Counted from the first letter of the stretch, positions 53,605-61,922 are shown. The stretch: DNA of 64,000 nucleotides from G963677445 sp963678275 (GCA_963678275.1 OY782765.1:4898001-4962000), one strand, 5' to 3'. Program-made: numbers and translations. Notes: generated by a model not told the origin, from the sequence alone.

Positions 53605-54062
53605 GGCTCTTATCACAACACTAACGCCAACATTTTGAGGATAATCCAGGGAGCAAAATTTGTTAAAAAGCCCGCCAATAACATGTTGCCGATAGTCAGG
53701 CCGCGATTCTAAATCCATAAACCGGCTGAGTAAGAATTTCAATATTGTACTAACCGCCCCCACGGGGAATTCCCTGCGTGAACACCCCGTGGCTATTAGG
53801 TTTAACCCCCTTCGGGGGATTTTCCTAAGCTCTGTCTGAGGAAAATTTAGGCTCTTATCACCACACTAACGCTAACATATTGAGGATAATCCAGGGAGCA
53901 AAATTTGTCAAAAAGCCCGCCAATAACATGTTGCCGATAGTCAGGCCGCGATTCTAAATCCATAAGCTGATAGAGTCAGAAAAAGAAAAGTTATCGGTTA
54001 GCTCAAGGATAGTCCTCCCCCGTCTTCAAAGAAAAACACTTTGAATTCACCCCCTCGCCAGG
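53605..54062 (+). repeat. Composite repeat, copy C (about 458 bp)
   Basis: R2 unit (53605-53720), GC palindrome with CGCCCCCACGGGGAATTCCC (53756-53800), tail with CCCTTCGGGGGATTTTCCTA, second R2 unit (53847-53965), linker and a truncated MITE-like arm (54013-54062). The first two thirds are the reverse complement of 31622-31975. Confidence 0.88.
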
Positions 54063-54620
54063 AGCATCCCTCTGGGGCCGGCAGTAATGGTAATAACATA
54101 GAGCAAAAATAGAGTATTTTTAGTGTTTTCCTGGTATTCCAACCCCACCCTTGCCATGGGCATCCCTATGGGAAAGTCCCTCTCCTTGATAAGGCTTTTA
54201 AGTGCGCCGTGGCGTAAGAGGGGTTGGGGTGAGGTTGTAAAGAGTTTAATAACAATAGGTTAGTTAACTAATATTATCATATTATTTAACTCATAATATA
54301 AAAATATTTAACAAGTAAAATTGATATAGAGGAATAACTATATTCGCGCAATATTCCTTTCGTTTCACAATCTTAGTGCCATTACTTCCGGCGGGGGATA
54401 TTCCGATTGTTTCGGATATACTTACAAATGTTCCCCTTTAAGGTGTTTTCGTCAGGCTCTGTCTGAGGAAAATTTAGACATCTTATAACATAAACTGGCA
54501 GAGCCAGAAAAAAATCGAATCCGAAAAAAAGAATCGTACTTCGTACTCGTTTTTTCAAAACGCTCTGGTTATTCGAGAACGAGGACGATTACGAGTGCCT
54601 GTTCCATGAGCTCGATAAAA

Positions 54621-54663
54621 TTTTACCATTTTGCGTAGAATTTAACTCCTTATGGAGTAATCA
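54621..54663 (+). repeat. Short dispersed repeat, ACGCAAAATGG family, copy 8
   Basis: TTTTACCATTTTGCGTAGAA then TTTAACTCCTTATGGAGTAA. It lies about 75 bases after the 3' end side of the MacB-type gene. Confidence 0.85.
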
Positions 54664-54737
54664 GGCTTGAATGCTCTTTGTTTATTTATTCTGCCAAATC
54701 AGCATTTCCCGAACATGGTTAAAAATAAGATGACCCT

Positions 54738-57137
54738 TTATTCATTCCTCAGTGAATTTACAGGATTTTGTTCCGCGGTTTTATAAACCTGGGCTCCTAC
54801 GGTTACAATGATCACAAAGAAAAGAATAAAAGAGGCGAGTGAAAACAGCGCCCAGTTAACTCCGGTATGATAAACGAAATTCTGCAGCCAGCTGCTTGCT
54901 CCTATCCAGGCTAAAGGCCACGCGATAAGAGAAGCGTAAAGAATCCATAACGCGATATTCCGTGTAAGCAGCAATGTAATACTGAATGATGAAGCTCCCA
55001 TTATTTTTCTTATACCCATCTCTTTTCTTCTCTGCTCCAGACTGAGGGATATAATTCCGAACAAACCGAGCCACGCAATGCCGACGGCGACAAAAGCAAA
55101 AAAGTTAAAAAGATTAGCGAGGCGTTTTTCCTCATTATATTGTTTCTCGACAAGTTCATCGGCGAACGCGTAATTGAATTTAAATTCGGGAGAAAATGAC
55201 TTAACAGCGCGCTCTATTTCAGCGATGGTTTCTTCCATTCCGGCGGCGGAAATTTTTAATGAAAGTATCCTGTGGTCTTCATCCCTGGAACGGTAAAAAT
55301 ATATGGGAGGTATTAATTCTCTCAGTGATTTAAGATGAAAATCTTTTACGATGCCGATAACTTTACCCGGTTTGGTGTTATAATAATCTATTATGTTTTT
55401 ATCAAGCGCGTTTTCCCACCCGGCTGCCCTGACAGCGGTTTGATTAAGAATCAGCGCGTTTACCGAATCAGAAACAAACTCTCTGGAGAAATTTCTTCCG
55501 GCTATAATTTCCAGATCAAGCATATCAATGAAGTTTTCATCGACGCCGATGTTAAAAAAGGGGATGCTTTTTATTTCTGATTTTACCGGCACTTTTTTAT
55601 ATATATAAGAAAAGTATTGCATTCCGGGAAAGGTAGTGGATGAAGAAACAGAAGATATATTGTGGTATTTTAATAATTCACTCTTTAAAACGTCAAGTTT
55701 CTTTTTTATTTCCATGTTGAGTTTTATGGTAATAATATGATCCCTGCTATAGCCAAGGTCTTTGCTGCGCGCGTATTCAATCTGGTCATTGACAACAAGG
55801 GCGGAAATGATAAGCAGAGTTGAAAATACAAACTGGATAATGGCAAGCGACATTCTTACGCTCGAGGATTTGGCTGTTCCAAGCCGGCTTCTTAATATTT
55901 TTACCGGTTTCAGAGCCGATAGTATAAAAGCGGGATAACTGCCGGAAAATAATATTATCAACAAAGTTATTACTGATAACCAGAGGATAAACCTGTATTG
56001 GGAAAAAACATCGAGGCTTATATTTCTGTTGATATATTGATTGAACAGGGGGAGCGTTACAACGATTAAAATGAACGCGATAAAAACGGAAACCAGGGTG
56101 ACAACAGCCGATTCCCCGAGAAACTGGAATATCAATTGTTTTCTTCCCGCGCCGCTTATTTTTCTAATTCCCACTTCCCGCGCCCTTTCTGCCGACCGTA
56201 ATGTGGCCAGGGTAATATAACTGATGCAGGCAATCAGGAAAAGGACAACCGCGAGAGCGATATAAAGATATACTGTGTAAATATCGCCATTTTGCCCAAG
56301 TTCGGTAAGCATTTTGGAATGAAGATGAATTTCAGTAACAGGTCTGAAAAAATATTTAATTTTTTCGCTGGGATCTCTTGGAGTAAAAGTTCTTAAAAAA
56401 TCGGGGAATCCCGCTTCAAGAGCGACAACATCTGTTCCTTCGCGGACCATAAAATAAATAAACCAGTTGCTGAAACCCCATGAGTTTTGGTCATAGACCC
56501 CGGATTTTTCCCCCATTATTGATTTAGATGGTTTTAACAGATCAGCGGGGATTAAAAAATCGATCTTGAAATGGGACTGTTCCGGAATATTTTCCAGAAT
56601 TCCCGTTACCTTCAAATCCTGGTATCCATTCAGCGTTAAAGTCCTGCCCAGGGGGTTTTCTTTTCCAAAATATTTTTCAGCCATTACTTCCGAGAGAATT
56701 ACGGAAGTTGGTGAATTCATGGCGTTTTTTATATCTCCCTTAACCAGATTAAAGGAAAAGATGTCGAAAACAGATTTATCGGCGTAGGTGATCTCCTCGA
56801 TTATTTCCTGATCGGCGCTTAAGGATATTCTCGATTTCCCCCGTGTAATCCTTGTGGCATGGCTGACAGCCGGCTGGAATTCTTCCAGCGCCCGGGCCAT
56901 TGGAGAGGGGAAAAAGGCATTCCGGCTTGGAGTTCCTCTTCTTTCTGTTTCAAATTCAAGCCGGTATATTCTCTCCCGGTTTTCATGATATTGGTCATAT
57001 CCGGTTTCAAAATGAATATAAAGAAGAAGCAAAATTACAGGTACAATTCCCAGGGTCAGGGCGCTGATATTAATGAGAGAATATTTTTTATGCCGCACAA
57101 GATTTCGAAACGCTATCCTGATATAGGTGTTTAACAT
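54738..57137 (-). CDS. MacB-type ABC permease with FtsX domains
   Basis: The 799-residue product has a GGGAGG ribosome site and an N-terminal helix (ISALTLGIVPVILLLLYI). A periplasmic MacB-PCD-type domain (about 60-280) follows, then three helices of the FtsX domain (about 285-400, CISYITLATLRSAERAREVG), a second periplasmic part (about 470-660) and a final FtsX set (about 680-795, GIISLSLEQRRKEMGIRKIM). The layout is the usual duplicated-FtsX one of Bacteroidota exporters, with KISGAGRKQLIFQFL and RKIMGASSFSIT loops. No ATPase gene is adjacent, so its partner lies elsewhere. Substrate unknown. Confidence 0.92.
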   Translation of the reverse strand: MLNTYIRIAFRNLVRHKKYSLINISALTLGIVPVILLLLYIHFETGYDQYHENRERIYRLEFETERRGTPSRNAFFPSPMARALEEFQPAVSHATRITRGKSRISLSADQEIIEEITYADKSVFDIFSFNLVKGDIKNAMNSPTSVILSEVMAEKYFGKENPLGRTLTLNGYQDLKVTGILENIPEQSHFKIDFLIPADLLKPSKSIMGEKSGVYDQNSWGFSNWFIYFMVREGTDVVALEAGFPDFLRTFTPRDPSEKIKYFFRPVTEIHLHSKMLTELGQNGDIYTVYLYIALAVVLFLIACISYITLATLRSAERAREVGIRKISGAGRKQLIFQFLGESAVVTLVSVFIAFILIVVTLPLFNQYINRNISLDVFSQYRFILWLSVITLLIILFSGSYPAFILSALKPVKILRSRLGTAKSSSVRMSLAIIQFVFSTLLIISALVVNDQIEYARSKDLGYSRDHIITIKLNMEIKKKLDVLKSELLKYHNISSVSSSTTFPGMQYFSYIYKKVPVKSEIKSIPFFNIGVDENFIDMLDLEIIAGRNFSREFVSDSVNALILNQTAVRAAGWENALDKNIIDYYNTKPGKVIGIVKDFHLKSLRELIPPIYFYRSRDEDHRILSLKISAAGMEETIAEIERAVKSFSPEFKFNYAFADELVEKQYNEEKRLANLFNFFAFVAVGIAWLGLFGIISLSLEQRRKEMGIRKIMGASSFSITLLLTRNIALWILYASLIAWPLAWIGASSWLQNFVYHTGVNWALFSLASFILFFVIIVTVGAQVYKTAEQNPVNSLRNE

Positions 57138-57163
57138 GTTGCCTCCCGGGAGATGTAATAATA

Positions 57164-57198
57164 AAACCGGACCAGGTGATATTTCACCGGTCCGGTTT
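57164..57198 (-). terminator. Perfect nested hairpin upstream of the MacB-type gene
   Basis: AAACCGGACC and GGTCCGGTTT are fully complementary; inside, GGTGA-TATT-TCACC forms a second 5-bp stem with one A bulged. Reading the minus strand it is followed by TTTTATTATT, so it could end transcripts coming from upstream or act as a leader structure for the permease gene, 26 bases before the start codon. Confidence 0.65.
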
Positions 57199-57320
57199 AA
57201 ACAATAGTCCTTTGTTATTAAACAAAGATAATTTCAATATAAAAAAATTCAGGAATAATTGAAATAGAAAATTATATATCTTTCGGCGGTAAAAATATAT
57301 GGCGCAAAAATGTGTAAGTT

Positions 57321-57405
57321 CAGAACTACTTTCCTTTCCCTAAATGAAATCACGGAAATTTTGAAAAATATCCTATGAAGTTGTTATCCATCTAAAACGT
57401 GACAA
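57321..57405 (+). repeat. CAGAACT...AATGAAATCACGG dispersed repeat, copy 2
   Basis: CAGAACTACTTTCCTTTCCC, then AATGAAATCACGGAAATTTT and GTTGTTATCCATCTAAAACG; diverged direct copy of 37666-37750. Confidence 0.8.
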
Positions 57406-57492
57406 CGGAGTAAACGACTCCGAATGGAGTCAAATATCAATAGCCCCGGATGCAATAGGGCGGTTTCCTAAACTTTGCCTGGGGAAAATTCA

Positions 57493-57993
57493 GGCTCTTA
57501 TCACCACACTAACGCTAACATGTTGAGGATAATCCGTGGAGCATAATTTGTCAAAAAGCCCATTAATAACATGTTGCCGATAGTCAGGCCGCGATACTAA
57601 ATCAATAAGCCGATGGAGTCAGAAAAAGAAAAGTTATCGATTAGCCCAGGGATAGTCCTCCCCCGTCTTCAAAGAAAAACACTTTGAATCCACCCCTCTG
57701 CCACTGGCATCCCTATGGGGCGAAGGGGGATATTTATCGATAATCCCAAGCAATCAAAATGTCCCCCGCCGGAGGGGGTGGCAATGAAGCGCCTTTCTTC
57801 ATTGACGGGGGAGGACACACCTCGAGTAACTACGAAACTTATACCTGGCAATAAAACTTTCTACTTGTTGATAAATCTCTTACAAATTTGCGTAGAATTT
57901 AACTTCTTATTGAATAAATCGCCTCCGTTTTGCCAGCGAACTTTTCCCCAATAGGGCGTTTTCCTAAACTCTGCCTGGGGAAAATTCAGGCAA
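57493..57993 (+). repeat. Composite repeat, copy B (about 500 bp)
   Basis: Same order of modules as copy A: R2 unit (57493-57607), linker, MITE-like palindrome with an inner CGAAGGGGGA...CGGAGGGGG palindrome (57654-57820), TATACCTGGCAATAAAACTT, 40-bp repeat (57886-57920) and a CTCTGCCTGGGGAAAATTCA tail. Copies A and B are in direct orientation 35 kb apart. Confidence 0.9.
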
Positions 57994-58080
57994 CTTAACA
58001 ATTAAATACTTGCTTTTTATGGCGAAATATTGAATAGAGTATAATGATTTTAATAACAGCGCTCTTACTCGAAGGAAGGA

Positions 58081-58130
58081 TTATGATTACTCCGTAGAGA
58101 GTCAAATTCTACGCAAAATGGTAAAATTTT
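58081..58130 (-). repeat. Short dispersed repeat, ACGCAAAATGG family, copy 10
   Basis: TTATGATTACTCCGTAGAGA then GTCAAATTCTACGCAAAATG. Followed by the GC-rich palindrome, as at 31189. Confidence 0.85.
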
Positions 58131-58143
58131 TGTGCAAATATTA

Positions 58144-58212
58144 GCCGGAGGTAAGTCCGCCGCGGCGGATCGAAACCAGCGGCGGTAGCTTCGACTCCGC
58201 TCAGCTACCGGA
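58144..58212 (+). repeat. GC-rich palindromic repeat, copy 3
   Basis: AGCCGGAGGTAAGTCCGCCG at the start and CTCCGCTCAGCTACCGGA at the end. It lies 20 bases after the stop of the SDR gene on the other strand. Confidence 0.9.
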
Positions 58213-58231
58213 CAGGTTCAGTGTTTCCGGC

Positions 58232-58930
58232 TCAGGGATTTGTGGGGCGGATATCAATTTCGCTCACATTCGCGCGGGGAGGCATATTTATCACGAGGCT
58301 GACGGTTTCGGCGACATCATCGGGGTGTAATATTCTTTCGGGATCTTTCGGTTCTATCGGGCTGCCCATTATCATATCGGTAACAACAGAACCGGGGCAG
58401 ATAACGCTAACCTTTATATCAAATTGACGAAGCTCGAGAAGGAGCGATTTTGAAAAGCCCATAACGGCGTGTTTTGTCGCGGTATACATAGCTGAACCGG
58501 GGAATCCATGTTTGCCGGCAAGAGAGGATATGTTTATGATCGCGCCCGATTTTCTCTCTTTCATTGATGGCGCAACCATTTTGCAAAAATTATAGATGCC
58601 CATAACATTTGTTTCAAACTGGCGCCTGAAATCTCCCGGTGTGGACTCATCCAGCTTTTTGAAAATCGCCAGTCCGGCATTGTTAACGAGATTATCTATT
58701 GGCCCGAAGGTTTTTTCAACACTGGCGACCGCGGTCTCAACAAAATCATAATTCGCTATATTACCTGTAAAATATTCCGCTTTAACTCCTTTGGTTTTTA
58801 CATCTTCCGCTACCTTTTTCAGCAACTGTTCATCCCGTCCGAAGAGGGCGAGATCATGTCCTTCGTCAGCCAGTTTTAACGCTGTCGCGCGTCCTATTCC
58901 TCTTGATGCGCCGGTAATAATTGTAACCAT
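58232..58930 (-). CDS. SDR-family oxidoreductase (short-chain dehydrogenase), second of a pair
   Basis: The 232-residue product has the classical SDR motifs: TGASRGIGRA (cofactor Gly-rich loop, about 5-14), NLVNNAGLAIFKKLDE (NNAG, about 85), IINISSLAGK with the catalytic Ser, and MYTATKHAVMGFSK (Tyr-x3-Lys, about 150-154). Cys, Gly and Asp-Met of ICPGSVVTDMIM end the core. NADP or NAD preference is not clear. It overlaps the preceding SDR gene by one base (TAATG) and is last in the operon. Substrate unknown. Confidence 0.93.
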   Translation of the reverse strand: MVTIITGASRGIGRATALKLADEGHDLALFGRDEQLLKKVAEDVKTKGVKAEYFTGNIANYDFVETAVASVEKTFGPIDNLVNNAGLAIFKKLDESTPGDFRRQFETNVMGIYNFCKMVAPSMKERKSGAIINISSLAGKHGFPGSAMYTATKHAVMGFSKSLLLELRQFDIKVSVICPGSVVTDMIMGSPIEPKDPERILHPDDVAETVSLVINMPPRANVSEIDIRPTNP

Positions 58931-59637
58931 TAAAGATCGCCCCCCTGTGGTCTGAGGGTTATATCTTCCGCTACAACTGAGGGACCCATTTTATAAAGAT
59001 TAATGATCGCGTCGGCCACATCTTCAGGATCGAGCATCCGTTCGGCAAATTTTTCCAGAGCCGGTTCCGGCCATATTCCTGTTCTCGTCGCGCCGGGCGA
59101 AACATTAATTACCCTGATATTATCTTTCCTCACCTCTTCTCTAAGGACATTAGCGTAAGCCAGCAGTCCCGATTTTGACGCTGAATAAACTGAACTTTTT
59201 GTGAAGATTTTCTGAGCTGTCACCGAAATAATATTTAATATAGTTCCTCCGCCCGAACCGCTCATCATCGGCAGAATTGCGTTAATGGCATATATTGAAC
59301 CAAGCAGGTTGGTTTTGATAATATCATCGGCCTCCTCGATGGAAGTCTGGGCGGCGTCCTTAAACCGGGTAATTCCGGCATTATTAATAAGTCCCCTGGT
59401 AACATATTTTTCACCTATCGCGGAGGCGGTATTCATTACATCGCCGCTCTCTCTTACATCAAGCGGAAAGGTAATCAATTCACCGGGACCTTCATTTTTT
59501 TCTTTAAGTTTCTGAAGGGCTTCAATATTCCGGGAGCTTGCCGCCACATTATATCCTTCGGCTGTAAACTTAAGCGCGAGTGAGCTTCCAATTCCTGATC
59601 CCGCGCCGGTTATCCAGATGATCTCTTTTTTATCCAT
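58930..59637 (-). CDS. SDR-family oxidoreductase, first of a pair
   Basis: The 235-residue product has TGAGSGIGSS (about 10), GLINNAGITRFKDAAQ, LNIISVTAQK (catalytic Ser), and SSVYSASKSGLLAYAN (Tyr-x3-Lys) in the normal order. It is a paralogue of the next SDR, but not close. Its start overlaps the QueD stop by eight bases, so all are translationally coupled. The two SDRs might act in pteridine or carbonyl reduction after QueD; this is context-based guesswork. Confidence 0.93.
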   Translation of the reverse strand: MDKKEIIWITGAGSGIGSSLALKFTAEGYNVAASSRNIEALQKLKEKNEGPGELITFPLDVRESGDVMNTASAIGEKYVTRGLINNAGITRFKDAAQTSIEEADDIIKTNLLGSIYAINAILPMMSGSGGGTILNIISVTAQKIFTKSSVYSASKSGLLAYANVLREEVRKDNIRVINVSPGATRTGIWPEPALEKFAERMLDPEDVADAIINLYKMGPSVVAEDITLRPQGGDL

Positions 59638-60052
59638 TATCCTGCTTTCCCCTGTATTCTACAACATTATTTTCAGTTTCCCTGAGTTTAATGGAATACA
59701 ACCTGCCCGAAGGAATGTTCCCTTCAAGCTGCTCCCATATCTTTACAGCGATATTTTCGGCGGTGGGGATTACATCTTTCATAAAATCAACATCGAGATT
59801 AAGATGCCTGTGGTCAACCTTCGCGATCACCTTTTCCCTGATAATTTCCTTCAAAATCTTAAGGTCGATAACATACCCGGTTTCAGGATCAGGTTCTCCG
59901 GCGACCGTCACTTCAAGCTCATAGTTATGCCCGTGTCCGTTAAAGTTGTTGCACTTGCCGAAAACTTCTTCATTTTTAATTTCGCTGAACCGGGGATTAA
60001 AGAGCCTGTGAGAGGCGCTGAAACTTTCCCTTCTTGTTACGTAAACCATCAT
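59630..60052 (-). CDS. queD: 6-carboxy-tetrahydropterin synthase
   Basis: The 140-residue product has the QueD/PTPS plan: ASHRLFNPRFSEIKNEEVFG with the first zinc His, KCNNFNGHGHNYELEVTVAG with the catalytic Cys and the HxH pair of zinc ligands, KVDHRHLNLDVDFMKDVIPT with Asp and His, and YSIKLRETENNVVEY with the substrate-anchoring Glu. It makes the 7-deazaguanine (queuosine) precursor or sepiapterin-type products. It overlaps the upstream peroxiredoxin gene by four bases. No other queuosine gene is adjacent, so its role here could be pteridine supply. Confidence 0.9.
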   Translation of the reverse strand: MMVYVTRRESFSASHRLFNPRFSEIKNEEVFGKCNNFNGHGHNYELEVTVAGEPDPETGYVIDLKILKEIIREKVIAKVDHRHLNLDVDFMKDVIPTAENIAVKIWEQLEGNIPSGRLYSIKLRETENNVVEYRGKQDNG

Positions 60053-60516
60053 TTATCCGTTTGTTTTAATTCCTCAAGAAGCTTTTTAACATGTCCGGTA
60101 ACTTTTACTTTTGGAAACAGTGCGGCGATATTACCTTCCTCGTTAATTATGAATGTTGTTCTTTCCACACCCATATATTTTTTGCCATACATACTTTTTT
60201 CTTTCCAGACTCCATACTTTTCGACTACTTCTTTATTTTCATCGGCAAGTAGTTTGAAGGGAAGCTCAAACTTATCGGCAAATTTGCGGTGCGATTTAAC
60301 CGGGTCGGGGCTGATACCGATAACTTCTGCATTTACACCGGTAAAGTCGGGCAGCGCGTCCCTGAAATCACATGCCTCGGCTGTGCATCCTTTTGTGTTA
60401 TCTTTGGGATAAAAATATAATACAACTTTTTTACCTTTAAAATCGGATAATGAAACATCGTTTCCGTCGCTATCCGGAAGGGTAAACTCCGGAGCTTTTT
60501 CATTTATTTCCAGCAT
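60049..60516 (-). CDS. bcp: Thioredoxin-dependent peroxiredoxin, BCP type
   Basis: The 155-residue product has the BCP/PrxQ layout: FTLPDSDGNDVSLSDFKGKK, YFYPKDNTKGCTAEACDFRD with peroxidatic Cys and, five residues later, the resolving Cys, and VIGISPDPVKSHRKFADKFE. It reduces H2O2 and organic peroxides using thioredoxin. It follows the other peroxiredoxin after a 67-base gap with a hairpin. The operon (dodecin, Prx, BCP, QueD, SDRs) looks like an oxidative-stress set facing a Fur/PerR regulator. Confidence 0.95.
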   Translation of the reverse strand: MLEINEKAPEFTLPDSDGNDVSLSDFKGKKVVLYFYPKDNTKGCTAEACDFRDALPDFTGVNAEVIGISPDPVKSHRKFADKFELPFKLLADENKEVVEKYGVWKEKSMYGKKYMGVERTTFIINEEGNIAALFPKVKVTGHVKKLLEELKQTDK

Positions 60517-60544
60517 AGTTACAAATTCCTCTGTAGTTTTAAGT

Positions 60545-60576
60545 TATCTGCCCGGCAGAATAACTCCGGGCAGATA
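60545..60576 (+). terminator. Perfect 11-bp hairpin between the two peroxiredoxin genes
   Basis: TATCTGCCCGG and CCGGGCAGATA are complementary around CAGAATAACT. The T-run (TTTTTATTT) follows on the plus strand, so as an intrinsic terminator it would stop plus-strand transcripts. On the minus strand, where the genes lie, no T-tract follows, and it may instead stabilise or process mRNA. Confidence 0.55.
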
Positions 60577-60583
60577 TTTTTAT

Positions 60584-61066
60584 TTAAGCAAGTTCTTTTA
60601 ATACAGCCTGAATTTTATCATAATCAGGCTCGTCGCCGGCATTTTCGAGCACTTCCACGTAACGGATAACGCCTTCCTTGTCGATTACAAACGCCGAGCG
60701 TTTCGCTACTCCCTGGTAGTCAAATTTTCCCGGCAGGAACACATCATACTTTGCTCCATAAGCCGCGCAGACCTCTTTATTAAAGTCGCTGAGCAGCGGG
60801 AAATTAAACTTATGTTTATCTGTCCACAGTTTTTGTGTAAAGGGACTGTCGACACTGATGGCAAAAACCTGCGCGTCAAGTGTGTCGTAATGTGAAATTC
60901 CATCCCTGGTGCTGCAAAGTTCTTTTTCACATGTTGCTGTGTTTACGAGTGGGAAAAAAAGAAGCACGATGTTCTTTTTCCCGATATAATCGCTGATATT
61001 TACATCTTCAATCGCGTTGCTTTTGAGTGTAAACAGGGGCGCTTTATCTCCAACTTTTACTGACAT
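60584..61066 (-). CDS. Peroxiredoxin (AhpC/Prx family, one- or two-Cys)
   Basis: The 160-residue product reads KVGDKAPLFTLKSNAIEDVN, FFPLVNTATCEKELCSTRDG with the PxxxTxxC peroxidatic motif and a second Cys five residues on, and QVFAISVDSPFTQKLWTDKH. It resembles AhpE/PrxQ-like bacterial peroxiredoxins. It sits nine bases after the dodecin gene and is separated from the BCP gene by a strong hairpin. It should detoxify peroxides together with BCP; thiol donor unknown. Confidence 0.92.
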   Translation of the reverse strand: MSVKVGDKAPLFTLKSNAIEDVNISDYIGKKNIVLLFFPLVNTATCEKELCSTRDGISHYDTLDAQVFAISVDSPFTQKLWTDKHKFNFPLLSDFNKEVCAAYGAKYDVFLPGKFDYQGVAKRSAFVIDKEGVIRYVEVLENAGDEPDYDKIQAVLKELA

Positions 61067-61075
61067 TTTTTCTTC

Positions 61076-61273
61076 CTATTTTTTAGTTCCGATTTTTACT
61101 TTTACCTGAAATTCAATTTCATTATCCTGTGTCATTCTTCCTCTCTGTTCAATAACTTCGAACCAGGCGATATTATTATCTTTGCCGAATTCGGTCAGGG
61201 CCGATTTAACCGCGTCGCTGATGCTTTCTGTTGAAATACCCGCTACTTCCACTACTTCAAAATATGATGCCAT
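61076..61273 (-). CDS. Dodecin family flavin-binding protein
   Basis: The 65-residue product MASYFEVVEVAGISTESISD continues into a helix and DNNIAWFEVIEQRGRMTQDN, a full-length dodecin with the Trp (residue 37) that stacks on flavin and the Gln after it. Dodecins form hollow dodecamers and store riboflavin or FMN/FAD. It is first in the redox operon and divergent from the Fur/PerR gene, which fits flavin handling in oxidative stress. Confidence 0.92.
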   Translation of the reverse strand: MASYFEVVEVAGISTESISDAVKSALTEFGKDNNIAWFEVIEQRGRMTQDNEIEFQVKVKIGTKK

Positions 61274-61451
61274 TTTTTCTCCTGTTTCTTTGATTTGATT
61301 GTTTCCTTCGGAAATATATTATTTTATGTTTAGCTGACAAAATGTAATCTGTTGAAAAATATATAACACTACTTATCGATTTAATAATTCCATTTTACAG
61401 GAAATTTGGTTATTATTAATAGGACAAAATATTCATTAAAGAAACCAGCCG

Positions 61452-61922
61452 ATGATAAATCAGAAAGCGCGGGACAAGTTTACAGAGTTTTTGAAGCGAG
61501 GCAGCCACAGAATAACTCCTGAAAGATTTGATGTTCTGGAAGCGGCGCTTCAGCTAAAAGGTCACTTTGGCGCGGATGATCTTTATGTCCGTATGAAAAA
61601 TGACAATATGAATATTTCCCGCGCTACCGTTTATAATACACTTGAACTTCTCGCGCAGTGTGAGCTGCTAGCGAAAAGACATTTTGGCGATAATAAAACC
61701 CACTATGAATCGCAGTTTAACCGTAAAAGTCACGATCACCTGATCTGCGTAAACTGCGGGCAGATTCATGAATTTGATAACAGAGAGATAGTTAAAATTG
61801 TTGATGAAGTTAGCGAAAAGCTTGGCTTTGAAAGCACCGGTTATTCACTGACAATTTTCGGAAAATGCATGGATAAAGAGGCCTGTGATTTGCACAGAAG
61901 CTCTAATCTTGAGAAGGAGTAG
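61452..61922 (+). CDS. Fur/PerR-family metal-dependent repressor
   Basis: The 156-residue product has the winged helix (about 8-85: GSHRITPERFDVLEAALQLK, GHFGADDLYVRMKNDNMNIS, RATVYNTLELLAQCELL) and the dimer domain with a CVNCGQIHEF zinc pair (about 99-102) and CMDKEACDLH second pair. The regulatory His/Asp residues (KTHYESQFNRKSHDHLIC) fit Fur or PerR. Standing head-to-head with the peroxiredoxin operon it most likely controls it. I could not define an operator in 61274-61451. PerR rather than Fur is a context guess. Confidence 0.93.
   Translation: MINQKARDKFTEFLKRGSHRITPERFDVLEAALQLKGHFGADDLYVRMKNDNMNISRATVYNTLELLAQCELLAKRHFGDNKTHYESQFNRKSHDHLICVNCGQIHEFDNREIVKIVDEVSEKLGFESTGYSLTIFGKCMDKEACDLHRSSNLEKE

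Larger units (their letters stand above)
53546..54737. other. Long intergenic repeat-rich region
   Basis: No gene in 1.19 kb. Composite repeat C occupies 53605-54062. Then come CCCACCCTTGCC and CCCTCTCCTTGATAAGG-like strings (54142-54235, related to 25221), a TAAACTGGC-AGA-GCCAGAAA hairpin (about 54487) and a 40-bp repeat (54621). Confidence 0.7.
57138..58231. other. Long intergenic repeat-rich region
   Basis: No gene in 1.09 kb. It holds a strong hairpin (57164-57198), an AATGAAATCACGG repeat copy (57321-57405), composite repeat B (57493-57993), a 40-bp repeat (58081) and a GC-rich palindrome (58144). Confidence 0.7.

Noticed and set aside
59618..60412. A 264-codon open frame on the plus strand
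   Set aside because: It is antisense to the QueD and BCP genes, both with firm active-site motifs; no function or start signal in the plus frame.
61274..61451. Fur or PerR box in the divergent region
   Set aside because: TTATTATTAATAG-like stretches are AT-rich but do not form a convincing inverted repeat of the known consensus. No operator is claimed.
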